A DNA stretch of 64,000 bases, taken from NCBI GenBank assembly GCA_026873275.1, contig JANTUC010000009.1:1-64000 (forward strand), written 5' to 3'. The DNA comes from Pseudopithomyces maydicus (lineage: Eukaryota > Ascomycota > Dothideomycetes > Pleosporales > Didymosphaeriaceae). Of the stretch, positions 12,601 through 24,600 are shown in pieces (within the stretch, counting starts at the first letter, position 1; each line of letters begins with the position of its first letter). A program made the translations under genes and the position numbers. The notes beneath the pieces were generated by a model. That model searched no databases. It was not told the DNA's origin and worked only from the letters and a program-made list of their open reading frames with translations.

Positions 12601-15600
12601 AAGCTAGAGTGTTAAGTCTTTAACTATTAAAGTATAATAATAATAGAATTATCTATAATAAATATATTCTAGAGCTCGTTATTTAGTGTATTATATATAT
12701 AGAGACTTAAAAGTTCTGTTACTCTTATAGGCTAACTACTACTAAGATATATAAGTAGTATTAATAATTATTTAAACTTTTTAACTACTAGTCTATATAT
12801 ATATATATTATTAATATCCTCCCAGTCAGCTATCCTTTATATATTTAAAATAATTTTAATTTCTTATAATACTACAAGTTTACTTTATATTATAGTAAAA
12901 TTATAATTTAGTTTAAAAGTAGAATTAAATAGGGGATTAAAAATATTATAACCTAATTCTCTAGTACTAGGGGTATTAGTAAGATCTACCTATAGTATCT
13001 TAGGTATATTATATATTAATATTAAGAATAGAAGGTCCAATAACGCTATTACTATTTTATTATATATACTATAAAGCATTTTCTAGAAGTTATTTATAGA
13101 AAGTATAATATGCCAATATATAAGTGTCCTTTTCTTATTTAATTATATAATAAATAAATCTAGTATATTATTATATTGTTGGGATGCGAGATATTAGCTA
13201 TAATTAATTATCTATTTTATAGTACTTAGTATATAAATAGATAGGTATTAATATGTTATATTATTTATTACTATAATTATATTAGTGGTTATGCCTATTC
13301 CCTATACTATTATAGAATTTAACTTTATTACCTTTATATAAATATATAATATAATAACCATCCAAGACCACTTTTTTATAACTAAGAGTTTATTAGTAAA
13401 GAGATACTTATAAATATATTAATTTTAATAGACTATAAGCGCGTATATTATAATAATTAGAAATAGTTTCTTAATAGGATTATACTCTATAATCTATTAT
13501 ACTAATAATAACTAGAAATTATAGCAGTGCTATTAGAGGATACTAAGTCTAGATTTAGAATTTATAATAAATATATTTAATTTAAAAGCTTAAAATTTTC
13601 TATCTAAGTAGTTGCAAATTTTATTAAGACATTATTATTAGTATACTAATAATTACCAACCAGAAGGGACTCTAAATATATTATATACTTTAAAAGTAAA
13701 TATAAAGACTTTTTATAATCTAGTAGTATAGTTTATACTATAGCTTTTATATACCTAAAAGAATTAATTAGACGTTATATTAATATCTTCTTTTATAATA
13801 GTCTATTATAATTACTAAAATATATTAGGAATTATTTACTGGTATTTAATTACTAGTCCTTTTACTACTATTTATATTTAATATACTAGTAGTTCCTTCT
13901 CTAGTATTAGAATTTTAATAAGACGAATTATATTTATCTACTTTAATGTAGTCCCTTCTAAATAAAGGATTTATTTAATTTAATAATAGAGAAGCTATAA
14001 CAATATTTAATAATTATAGGCGGTAGGTAATATAGTATATTATATAACTATATATTGCTTATATTAATCTATAATTATAATATAATTTTAGATTAACACA
14101 GGTGCTAGTAATAATATAACTATAATATTACCCCTAATTATATTATAGCAGTTTTCTCTATTATATTATTTAATAATTATTCTATCTACCTTTACTTATT
14201 CGGTCGGCGTTATATCTAAAATAATTATAAAGTATTATTATAGAAGATATAGGATAATAATAAGACTTACTAGATTAATAATTAAAAAAGGGGACTTAAA
14301 TAAAGAGCTAGTAAAATACTATGCCTATATAGCTAGTACCTATTAGTAGTATAATCTAGTCTTTAATATTTTAATAGTTAACCCGTGTTTATCTTAGAAG
14401 TGTTTATTTATACTAAAATATTAATTTATTCTTATATAGATAACTTTTATATCTAATCCTTTAAAATATATAGGATAGATATATTATATTATATTATTAT
14501 ATAAGTGTAGGCCGGGTATTAGTGGGATTAGTTAAGTAATAAGAGGTATTTTATACTATAAATAGATAAACTCTATAATAGTTATAATAATAGTAACTAT
14601 CTTAGAGACTTAAGTTTTTATTAATTTAGAATAACAGCTACAGCTTTAAAAGTATTATTTTAATTTTATAAATAGAATTATATATTAATAGTTCTATTAA
14701 GTGTAAATAAGAATATACTATATACTATTATACTAGATAAAAGGCGCTAGGAATTATATTTTATTATAATATTATAGTATCTTTGATCTAATTTTAATTT
14801 TAAGGGTATATTTTAAAATTCTATTAATATCTTAATATATCCTTCTTATAATCTAGTTAGTATCTTAGAATAGTTTAATATTAAGTTATTAGGTAAATAA
14901 AAAAACTTCCTAGTAACATATCTTAAATATATAATCTTAAATTAATTATAACCCCATTTATATCTTAATAGATATTCTTAATATCCTAAAACTAGAACTA
15001 GAGGAGTATAATATAATAAAAGATTTAAGAAATGCTATTAGGGATATCTAAGTATATTTATATAAATAATAAGTGAAAGCGGGTTAAATAGTGTTTAAAT
15101 ATAAAGGTGATAATAGAGGTATATAAGATTAAATAATAAATAGCCTATAGCCTCTTTTTTATACTTTTAGTCTTAAGGCTGTATTGCGATAGCAGTGTAT
15201 AAAAGTTAACTAATTAATAATAGAGTGCCTAATATTAGTAATATATAATAATATAAAAAGCTTAGAAGACAATAAGGATAATACTAATAATATAGGGATG
15301 AAGATAAATTATATAATTAAAGAAGATATTATAGAGCAAGATAATCTAGATTATATAATTAATATTAATATTAATATTTAATCTAAATTACAACACATAA
15401 AGAGAAGAAAGACCTATAATATAGAGACTAAAAGAACGCCTTAACTAGGCGCTATAAAGCTAATAATATCTAGAATTATATAAAGTGCAGGAAATAACTT
15501 CCTAGAATTAAAAAATTTAACTTTAGGAATCTTAGACTACCTTATACTATATACGCGATATATAATAAATATAAGAAATATTAGACTTAGTCTATTACTT

Positions 15601-16402
15601 TAGATAGCGTATAATAAATATATAATAAGTAGTATTAAAGCCTTCTAGGATATAGCTTAAGCGATTAATCTCTAAAGAATATAAGTAAATATTAAATTAA
15701 TACTAGTATTATTATAAAAACTATTACCTTCTAGTAGTCCTTTATATAAAGATAGTATTAGTATTAATTCTAATAGGGCACTAACTCCTGGGGAGCCTTA
15801 AGTGTTATATTATTTAAGAATATAATTAAAGTTTTAAAGTAAAGACTTTAAAGGATATATACTATAGCTATATAGTAAAATGCTAAAGAGATAATAAATA
15901 CCTACTAATATTATTATAGTATTAGTAATATATAGTAACTAGTATTAGAACTAAAAAACGCTATATATTAAAGGAATAAAAGATTAAAATCTAATAGATT
16001 AGCTATATTATATACTAGAAATAAAATATTCTAATCTTTATATAGGGTAAATTAATATACTACTAAGAAGGAGAATAGTTAATTTAAATATATAATAGAA
16101 ATAGGTAAGAGATAGTATCTTATAAAAGAATATTTTAATATTAATATATTATTATTAATATTGTGTACGTTTCCTCGGAGTTAGTTTAAAAGTTAGTTAT
16201 TAATTAACTAAATAACATCTTAGTTTAAGATATTGGATGAGTGTAACCTAAGTTTAGAAGAAATAAATAAAGAAATTAAGTAATTAATAGTAGATTTACT
16301 CTAATACTCTAAGCGGGATTTATATAATATATACTTAAAAGATATTATAAATTAGTCTCTTATCTCTAGGGATTAATTGCGCTTTTATTTAAAAAAGGAT
16401 TA

Positions 16403-16520
16403 ATTAAGTGGGGGTATATAGTAGGGGTATAAATAGGGGGTATATATTAGGGATATTTATTTAGGGGTGCGTAGTCGTATACTTATAGGGGGTATATAAT
16501 AAGGGTATTTAGCTTTAGAT
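16403..16520. repeat. Hairpin-type short repeats
   Basis: Several GGGGGTATATA arms followed by GATATACCCTAATA. Same family as the copies at 4-10 kb. Confidence 0.45.
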
Positions 16521-16959
16521 ATACCCTAATAATAGACTCTAGATTACTATAGTTTTATAAATAGTTATATATCTACTCTGCATTTTATATAACCCCCTAA
16601 TTTTTATTTATTAAGTGTTTTTATTAAATTCTCGATTGTCTATATTAATAGAAGATAAATTTCTTAACTTTTATTATATAAGATTTCTATATATTGATCC
16701 ACCACCCCAAAATTCTTTAAAACACTATAATATTACAATAATATATATATCTCTTATACTCTCTTTTTAGATTCCGATATAAAATAGATTAATTATATTA
16801 CTTATATTAAAATTGTTAAATTTGTTAGAGTCTATATTTTTAAAATAATTTTTTTATAGCTTCGCTTTATAAGTATAAGGATAATATAATTAAATTACTA
16901 ACTTGCCAAGTGAAATCTCGATTTAATTCTAAAATAAGATTAATTAATATAAGATTAAT

Positions 16960-17825
16960 AACACTCTTTAGTAAAGCTAAAATTAGTATAAAAATTATAT
17001 AATATAGGCTAAGTATTAAATAATTCTAGAGCTGCCTATTAGCTTAAGTAGAGTCCTTAATAACCCCTAGATTAGTATAGAAGTTACGTAGTATAGGCTA
17101 TATACTAGGTAGTCCTAAAACTACTTATTAGCTTAAAGAGAATCTATTATAGCTACTATACTATAACTAAAGTATAGAAATTATAATAAGAGTAATAAGG
17201 ACTAGTGGGAGGGAAGCGTAAGCAGTAATTATACTTATTATAATAATTTACTAAATTATAATTACAGGTTAGACGCTAAGTATAATATAAATATATAAGG
17301 GGGTTATATAACTAAATTCCATAAACTCTATAATATAGAGCCTATAGAGCCTAACTTTATAGGCTCTATATAATAGAGTTATAGAGCTAATTTATATTTA
17401 TAAGTATATAGTAGCGGCCGCCCACTTTAAATAATCCTTATTATTAATCCTTAATTTAATTTTACTATACCTTGCTTCTGCAGTAAAGATTACTATTAAA
17501 TATTTAGTAATAATAATCTTATTATATTAATTAATATTTAATCTATATAACTTACACTTACCTATCCACTCCTCTTAACTTACTATACCCCTATGTATAT
17601 ACTCTTAGTCTATGGGACTATAGAGTGTGCCCCGTAATAGAATCCTTAATAACTCTTAAATTAATATAGAAGTTATACAGTATAGGCTATATACTAAATA
17701 ATTCTAGAATTACTTATTAGCTTAAGGAGAATTCTTAATAACTTCTAGATTAATATAGAAGTTATATAATATAGACTATATACTAGGCGGTCCTAGAGCT
17801 ACTTATTAACTTAAATAAAATTCTT
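16960..17825 (+). repeat. 89-bp tandem array, split by a solo LTR
   Basis: Four head-to-tail units of about 89-90 bp sharing TTAATAACYYYTAGATTA and TACTTATTAGCTTAA. Unit starts fall near 17054, 17644 and 17733, with a partial first unit before them. The period is kept once the 495-bp LTR and its 5-bp duplication are removed. Confidence 0.65.
17145..17639 (+). repeat. Solo LTR, second Gypsy-like family
   Basis: 495 bp, starting TATTATAGC and ending CCCCGTAATA (RIP forms of TGTTA...TAACA), flanked by a perfect 5-bp duplication GAATC (17140-17144 and 17640-17644). It lies inside a unit of the 89-bp array. No internal coding sequence is attached, as expected after LTR-LTR recombination. Confidence 0.75.
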
Positions 17826-17829
17826 AAAT

Positions 17830-18432
17830 ATTGCGCTTCTTAATCAGTATAATAAGAATTATTAAATACGAGACTTTAATAAGCGTATATAGGTTTTAAA
17901 TCTTAAATAAAAGTAAGGTTTATATCTTAACATTAAGATACGCTATTTAGTGTACTATTTAATTTAACTAGAAAATAAGTCTACTAAGATATAGAGTCTT
18001 CTCTCTAATTAATAAGGAGAGACTACTAAGATATAATATTAACTCCTTTATATATTACGCTTCTTAATTAGTATAAAGAGAATTATTAAATATAGGACTT
18101 TAATAAGTATATATAAGTCTTAGATCTTAAATAAGAGCGAGATTTATACTTTAATATTAAGGTACGCTATTCAGCGTACTATTTAATTTAATTAGAAAAT
18201 AAGCCTACTAAGATATAGAGTCTTCTCTCTAATTAATAAGGAGAGACTATTAAAATATAATATTAACTCCTTTATATATCGCGCTTCTTAATTAGTATAG
18301 AGAGAACTATTAAATATAAAACTTTAATAAGCGTATATAGGTCCTAGACCTTAAATAGGAGTAAAGTTTATACCTTAATATTAAGGTATACTATTCAGCG
18401 TACTATTTAATTTAACTAAAAAATAAGCCTAC
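17830..18432 (+). repeat. 224-bp tandem array, left part
   Basis: Units of 223-225 bp beginning near CGCTTCTTAAT at about 17834, 18059 and 18282. The third unit is cut at 18432 by insertion of the old chromovirus and resumes at 32641. Confidence 0.7.
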
Positions 18433-19054
18433 TATTATAATTATAATAAGAAACCATAAGATAGCAGAAAAAAATTATATATAAAATACTAATAACTAAG
18501 GTAAAGGTAATAATTAATTATATACTAAATAGTGGGGCCAGCTAGACAACGCATTATATAATTATAATTCCACTAAGAACGCGAGATTCTAAAAACACTA
18601 AATCTTAGTAAGAGTAGAATAATTACTCCTACTAAGAAAATAGAATTTATAAAAATAGAATAATTACTCTTATTTAAAAGATAAAATTTATAAGAGTAAA
18701 GGGAGTTGCTCTTACCAAGTAGATAGAACCTATAAAAATAGATTAATAGGTTTAGGGACAGTAAAGAATAGATAGAATAGTATATAGTCTAAAATACTCT
18801 TTATATATTTCCTATTCTTTATAATTAACTTCTTATATATCTTCGCATACTTACTTATAGCTAAATTAAAACTCTTCTTTATAATTAAAAATTATTAGCT
18901 TTTATAAAAAATAGTTATCTTACTTTTAGCAGTAAGATAGAAATATTTATATTACTTATTATCTAACTATTACTTAACCACTAAATATTTATAAGACTCC
19001 CGAGAAGTCTGCCTGCCCTTATATAGACTAAATAAATAAAAACCCCTTATAATA
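18433..19054 (+). repeat. 5' LTR of old chromovirus (copy B)
   Basis: 622 bp, starting TATTATAATT and ending TAATA. Aligns with the 3' LTR at 32015-32635 and with copy A at 1985-2606. The next bases (19055 on, CTTTAACTACC) would be the primer-binding region. They do not start with TGG, so tRNA priming is not obvious. Confidence 0.75.
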
Positions 19055-20556
19055 CTTTAACTACCTAAAGGTTTAAGTTAATATAATAATTCTAGTAAAC
19101 TCTACTAGTTTATAGGCTTCTAGTAGAAGCACTACTTTTAAATCTATAATAAATCTAATAATAATACTAGCAGCCTAAGCCGCAGAGATATAAAAACTCT
19201 ATATATAAATAATAGCCCTAATAGCCACTGTATAGAAATAGATATAAACACTATTATAGGCCTAAGTAAGGCCTATAATAAAAGTACTTTTAAAGTAGCT
19301 AAATACTATAATAGAGGGAAGACCAGACTTAAAATATTTCTTATTAATATAAAACTATACTACTGCTATAATAGCGAAATCTTTAATATTAATTAGACTA
19401 AAGTCTTAGTAGTAGAAATATATATAAGAGGAAAAGTCGCTAAATAGCTCTAACCCCTTATTAATAATTATTAAGCTTATAAAGATAAATCGTATAAGTA
19501 GAATAATATTACTAAGAAAGTCTTTAAATCCTAGAATAGGTTTAAGGAATAAATTAAAATTATATTTAAAAAAGTTAATAAAGAAAAGAAGGTAGAATAA
19601 TAAATATAATATTTTAAATAAACTAAGTCCGCCAGCAAATATTTATTAAAATTTAAATAGTTATAAGCTAAGATAAACTAGGACGATACCCCACTCTAAA
19701 CTATATATTATAATAGACTAAAGAAATTAGTTAAGGATAAACTAACGCATTATAACTAACTAGATAATCTAGAGGAATTTATTAAATTAGCGATCTATAT
19801 TAATAATAGGCTATATAAATAATACTTAGAAAAGAAGAAGTTAGGAAAGCCAGTATTTAATTAAAAGGCTAATATAAAGAAAGCTTATAATTATAATAAA
19901 TAAGATAAAGACGGGAATATTATAATAATTAATAAAGCCTATAAAAAATAATAATAGAAAAAGAGTAAGCGTAATTATAGAAATAATAGACTATTTAATA
20001 AAGAAAGATAATAATAGTATAATAAAAAAGTCTGCCTAGAATGCGGAGAACTGGGACACTTTATATATAATTATACTATAAAAAATAAGATTAAAGGGAA
20101 ACAATTATAAGTAATAAAGATATAAATAGCCTCTATTATAAAAGAAAATAGCAAGATCTTAGAGTTAAAATATAAGTTACTATAAAAATACTTATACTTA
20201 ATCCTACAAGAAAAGGAGATTTAGAAATAAATATTAAGAGATATCTACTAGCTATATAAAAATAGAATATACTATACTAGAGATTATAGTAAAAGGGTCT
20301 AAATCTATAAAAATATATATAAATAGATATTAGTACTCGCAGACTAACACTAAGAAATAGTTAATAACTTATATAACTAAATCTAGATCTAGATTTAATA
20401 TAAAAGTATTAAGTAGTATCTGTACTATTAAGAAAAGTATAAAATTTATAATAAAATAAGGGATAATATCTAGTAGTAACTTAGAGACCCTATCTATAAA
20501 TATATCTACTTAAAGGATTACTAAATAGTAATATACTACTAGTATAGTTAGAAAAA
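19055..20556 (+). pseudogene. gag remnant of old chromovirus
   Basis: No open frame remains, but 20033-20074 still reads as a CCHC zinc knuckle with three of four ligands: C-x2-C-x4-H-x4, then Tyr instead of Cys, the expected RIP change. Upstream stretches read as Lys- and Asn-rich protein broken by TAG/TAA. The frame is interrupted at 20556 by the intact element. Confidence 0.65.
20552..20556. other. Target-site duplication, left copy (AAAAA)
   Basis: Five A immediately left of the intact LTR element, matching five A at 27361-27365 on the right. Five bases is the usual Ty3/Gypsy duplication. Confidence 0.8.
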
Positions 20557-21073
20557 TGTTATGACCACGAGGGTAGCTAGTCCTAGAGGTTAAGGTTGGT
20601 TCTCGGGCAGGAGCAACTTACGGAGGGAGAAGGGTTATCGACTGCGTGAGCGGGTCGATGGGGTAGTCGGTATCGGTATCACGAATGATACTAAATCAAC
20701 AAGGAGGCCTGAGTGAATCCAAATGATAGATTGATAAACAGGTTGAACACGAGTATCTAGTAGGATACTCGAGTCTCTATATACATGACTAGTCCCATGA
20801 GTCCCATTGTCCCATGAGTCCCAAAATCCCATAAGTCCCAAAATCCCATAAGTCCCAAAATCCCGTATTCGCGCGTAACTGTGCCTTATTGGCTCCCGTA
20901 TCTTTACTCGTCCCATAAGTCCCAAGATCCCGTGCGGGACTTTGGTCCGTGCGTTACATGCGACGGTTGGGACTGGTGTTGGTCACGTGTTCTAAGCGAC
21001 CTGGGATCCGGCGGCTAGGAGCAGAAGTGGTTATGATAACGAGCTCCTGCCCCACTTCGCGCGGATCGTAACA
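20557..21073 (-). repeat. 3' LTR of intact chromovirus
   Basis: 517 bp at the downstream end of the minus-strand element. Starts TGTTATGACC and ends GATCGTAACA on the plus strand. It appears identical to 26844-27360. It also lies just upstream of the antisense frame at 21105 and could carry its promoter. Confidence 0.93.
20793..20860. repeat. 17-bp tandem repeat inside LTR
   Basis: Four units of TCCCATAAGTCCCAAAA or one-base variants, plus an isolated unit at 20911-20927. In the upstream LTR the same units are at 27080-27147, directly before the TATA box in the element's reading direction, so they are candidate upstream activating sites in U3. Confidence 0.7.
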
Positions 21074-21092
21074 TCATCTCCCTCCTCTCTAT
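21074..21092 (-). other. Polypurine tract
   Basis: On the element's sense strand the bases directly before the 3' LTR are purine-rich (GAGAGGAGGGAGATGA). This is the expected position of the plus-strand DNA primer. Confidence 0.75.
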
Positions 21093-21104
21093 CCTCATGT
21101 CCTC

Positions 21105-21653
21105 ATGAGTGCACCGAAATCCCGTTCCGCCCAGTTCCGTCATCGTCAAGCCGATCGTCTCGAGAAGGACGCCGTTTACGTTATGGTCGCTTGCACGTAC
21201 TGTGTCAAGAAGTCGTTGCCTTGTCGTCTGTCGTCCTTGCACAAGAAGTGCACGAACTGCGTGAGGTTCGGCATTCAGAAATGTGAACCGGAGGAGGTGC
21301 CTTTGCCTGATTATTCCAAGATTGATCAGGAGATGGAGCGTTTAGAAAAGTTGGAAGCAGAAGAAGAGGCGAAGTTGCGTGTTGAAGAGGAGTTGGCGGA
21401 AGCTGCCTTACTGCGTGCGCGGCAGGCTCGCGAGAAGATGAGCCGTCTGCGGAAGCAGCGCAAGCTTCTTCGACAGAAAGAACAAGAATTGTTCGACAAA
21501 GGAATGTCGACTATAGACGAGTTGGAGCGCTTAGAAGCGCAGGAGGAGTTAGCGTCGGCGGCTGCTTCTGTCAATCCACAGGCTGCCTTAGGAGCCGAGG
21601 TGGTTGACTGGTCCTTTGTTTGGGGGTCCCCTGGTCCTCTTGCTGGCGCCTAA
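21105..21653 (+). CDS. Antisense accessory protein, Zn2Cys6-like plus coiled coil
   Basis: A 182-residue frame on the strand opposite to gag-pol, starting 31 bp inside the 3' LTR and ending 5 bp before the end of pol, so the two converge. Residues 30-60 carry C30, C33, C40, C49, C52 and C60, spaced C-x2-C-x6-C-x8-C-x2-C-x7-C. This fits the fungal Zn(II)2Cys6 binuclear cluster pattern. Residues about 72-130 are rich in Glu, Lys, Arg and Leu and should form a long coiled coil. That layout (basic N terminus, Zn cluster, coiled-coil dimeriser) resembles a small DNA-binding protein without an activation domain. Relics in two copies of the old element argue that it is real. Function is unknown: regulating the element, targeting it, or countering silencing are all guesses. 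Confidence 0.7.
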   Translation: MSAPKSRSAQFRHRQADRLEKDAVYVMVACTYCVKKSLPCRLSSLHKKCTNCVRFGIQKCEPEEVPLPDYSKIDQEMERLEKLEAEEEAKLRVEEELAEAALLRARQAREKMSRLRKQRKLLRQKEQELFDKGMSTIDELERLEAQEELASAAASVNPQAALGAEVVDWSFVWGSPGPLAGA

Positions 21654-21658
21654 GTATG

Positions 21659-24600
21659 TTATTTTTGGAGGTGCGTGTGTGATGAGTTGTGTCCGTTCCT
21701 CTTCGACCTTTGCTGCAGGAATTGGCTGACCATTGGTTTGCAGTTTCCTAGGTTTCTGACTGGTTCCCAGGTGTTTTCGCTGTTGGGATACCCTTTCCAT
21801 TTGATGAGGAATTCTTCCGTTTCTCGACACTGATCGTATCGCACGTCGAGTATCTTTTCGACTTCGAATTCCGTTTCTTCCTCGGCTTGGTGATAGAAGG
21901 TGGTTTGAACTGGCGTTTCCGGGTCTGCTGGTTCCAATAATGATATGTGGAATACCGGGTGTATCTTTGCATCTGGCGGTAGTTCCAACTTGTAGTTTAC
22001 TGGCGATATCTGTTTGGAAATGAAAAATGGTCCGACCTTAACGTGATCCAGTTTCTTGTGTTTCTTCTTCTGTGTGCGAAGATTTTTCGTAAGTAGGTAT
22101 ACTTTATCCCCCTTCTTCAGCTGAGGTGCCGTTTTTCGTTTCTTGTTGACGTAGGAAATTGTTTGTCGTTGAGACTTCTCGAGGTTTTCTCGTAATTCTT
22201 CGTGTGTTTGTTTCATGATCCCTGCAGTTTTCTCTGCTTCTGCTGTGTTGATAACCGTTGGTAAGACTTGATCAAAGAGATGTGGATGTTTTCCGTGGTT
22301 TGCGTAGTATGGTGTAATTCCGGTTGTTGCTGATTCTTTGTTGTTGTATGCCATCTGTGCTAAGGGTAGTAATGAAACCCAATTATCTTTCTTCTTGTTG
22401 CAGTAGATGCGTAGGTACGTTTCCATAGTCTGGTTGGTACGTTCTGTTTGTCCGTCTGTTTGTGGGTGATAAGCTGTCGATAGCTTTCGTTTTGTCCCGA
22501 TAAGTGCCATAAGCGTTGTCCAGTAGTTTGACGTAAAGAGTTTGTCTCTGTCGCTGATGATTGTCCTTGGTATGCCGTGGTGTCTTACGAGTCTGTCGAG
22601 TATAAGATATCCTAGCTGGTCTGCAGTGTATTCCTTCTTGCAGGGTATCATTTCGGCGTACTTCGTAAATCTGTCCACAATAACCAATATTGCGTTGTAC
22701 TTGACTTCCGTAGCCGGGTCCGTAGATCCTGGTAGTCCAGTGACAAAATCCATAGCGATGTCTTCCCATGGTGCTGTGGGTATTTTAATGGCTTGCATTT
22801 CTCCATACTTCAGATGCGTCGCATGCTTATTCCTTTGGCAGTCTGCGCACTTCCTAATGTAGGTGGTTACAGCTTCCTTGATTCCTTTGAAGTTGTAGTT
22901 CCGTTGGATTAGTTCCATTGTCTTGCTGATTCCGGGATGTCCGTAAAGAGGGTCGTCGTGGTGTTGTCGTATTACCTCCTCCTGTTGTTCCTTTGGTACG
23001 TCCTTGGTGACTATTATTAGTTGGTTAAGTTCCGCTGTAGGTCCTAGCGATCCGTCCTTGTTTTCCTTGAGGATTGCCGAATATGTCTTGACCTTATCTC
23101 CTGCGAGATCTTTTCTTCTGCTGAGAGCATCTGCTCGTCCGTTCTCTTTTCCTGGTGTGTACAGGATCTTGAATTTGTACTGTCCAAGGGCTTCTGACCA
23201 TCGCGCTTGTCGCGGTGTCAATTCTTTCGTCGTCGTGAACCGTAACAGGTTCTTGTGGTCCGTGAAGATCGTGAGTTCCGAGCATCCGTGTGCATAGATT
23301 CTCCAGTGCTTGAGTGCTTTGACAATAGCATATAATTCTTTATCGTGGATGTCGTAGCGTGTTTCTGCGTCGATGAACTTGTAAGAGTAGTAAGCAACGG
23401 GGTGCCATTGTCCGTCTCTTTCTTGTTTCGCGCATGCTCCGATAGCCAAGTCGCTTGCATCGGTCTCCATGCGTAGTGGTTCGTCGCTTCTGAAAGCAAC
23501 TAGGACTGGTGCGCTGATGCTTGCTTGTACTAGCTGTTTGAAAGCTTGATCGCATTGTTCCGTCCATTTGAATGCTACATCCTTCTTGGTTAGTGCCGTC
23601 AAGGGTATGGTGATCTTGGAGTAATCCTTGATAAATTGTCTGTTGAATCCGCAAAATCCTAGGAATTCTCGCACGTCTCCTATGGTTTTCGGGATTGGCC
23701 ATGCTCGTATGGTTTCGATCTTGTCTGGGCTTATGCTAAAGCCTTTCGTGTTGACAACGTGTCCTAGGAACTCTAGTTCCGTGACATGGAATTTGCATTT
23801 TTCCGGTTTGATCCTCAGATGGGCTTTCCGTAAAGCTTCTAACACGATTTTGACATGCTCTACGTGTTCTCGCTCGTTTTCCGAGTATATGAGGATGTCG
23901 TCCAAGTAGGCAACTACGAAGATGTCGAGGTAGTTCCTAAGCGTGTTGTTGATCAATTCCTGGAATGTTGCTGGTGCATTGGTTAGTCCGAACGGCATGA
24001 CTGTGTACTCGAACAGGCCGTATCGCGATCTAAACGCTGTCTTCCATTCTTCACCTTCTTTCATCCTGATGAGGTGGTATCCGTCTCTTAAGTCCATAGC
24101 CGTAAATATCTTGGCTCTTGAGAGTCTGTCTCGTAATTCTGATATGTTCGGTAACGGGTATCTATTCTTGATCGTGATGTTGTTGAGTGCTCGATAGTCG
24201 ATGCACGGTCGTGGTTCTCCGTTTTTCTTGAGTACGAACATAAATGGACTTGCTGCGGGTGACTTCGATTCTCGTATGTATCCTTTGTCGAGGTTCTTCT
24301 CGATGAAGTCCTTTTCCCATTGGAGTTCTTTTCCTGACTTGCCGTATAATGGTCCAAAGGGTGGCGTTTTCCCTTCTTCTAGGTCAATCGTATGATCCCA
24401 GGGTTGGTGCTCAGGTAGGTTTGCTTTTCCTTCCTCTTCCCGAAACAAATGACTCCATTCTTTATATTCGTCGGGGATGTCGTGAGTTGTGCGTTTCTCC
24501 TTCTCGTGCTTCTTGACCTGGTGGTGCCTGCCAGCGTCTGCCGAGGGTAATTCCAGTTTATCGACTTTCTGTCGCGAGTTCAAATTATTGATCATGCTCT

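Larger units (their letters stand above)
2607..16959. other. RIP-degraded AT-rich repeat block, no intact gene
   Basis: About 14 kb of AT-rich, TA-dense DNA without an intact reading frame. Some minus-strand stretches keep protein-like reading over many codons broken mainly by TAG/TAA, as expected from RIP of CAG/CAA: one starts at an ATG near 7413 and runs leftward, another lies around 12,700-13,200. I could not assign them to a family. Short hairpin repeats scattered through it are listed separately. Confidence 0.6.

Noticed and set aside
9700..14900. Possible long degraded minus-strand gene (helicase- or transposase-like)
   Set aside because: Protein-like runs occur, but no motif survived that I can name. 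Left as unassigned RIP-degraded DNA.
20635..20925. 96-codon minus-strand frame in each LTR (also 26922-27212)
   Set aside because: It spans the 17-bp repeats, TATA box and predicted transcript start. Its identity in both LTRs only reflects LTR identity. Not called as a gene.
21326..24395. Many 60-130 codon frames opposite or overlapping pol
   Set aside because: Shadow frames of pol or of the antisense gene, with no family features. Only 21105-21653 has its own motifs and an independent counterpart in another family.
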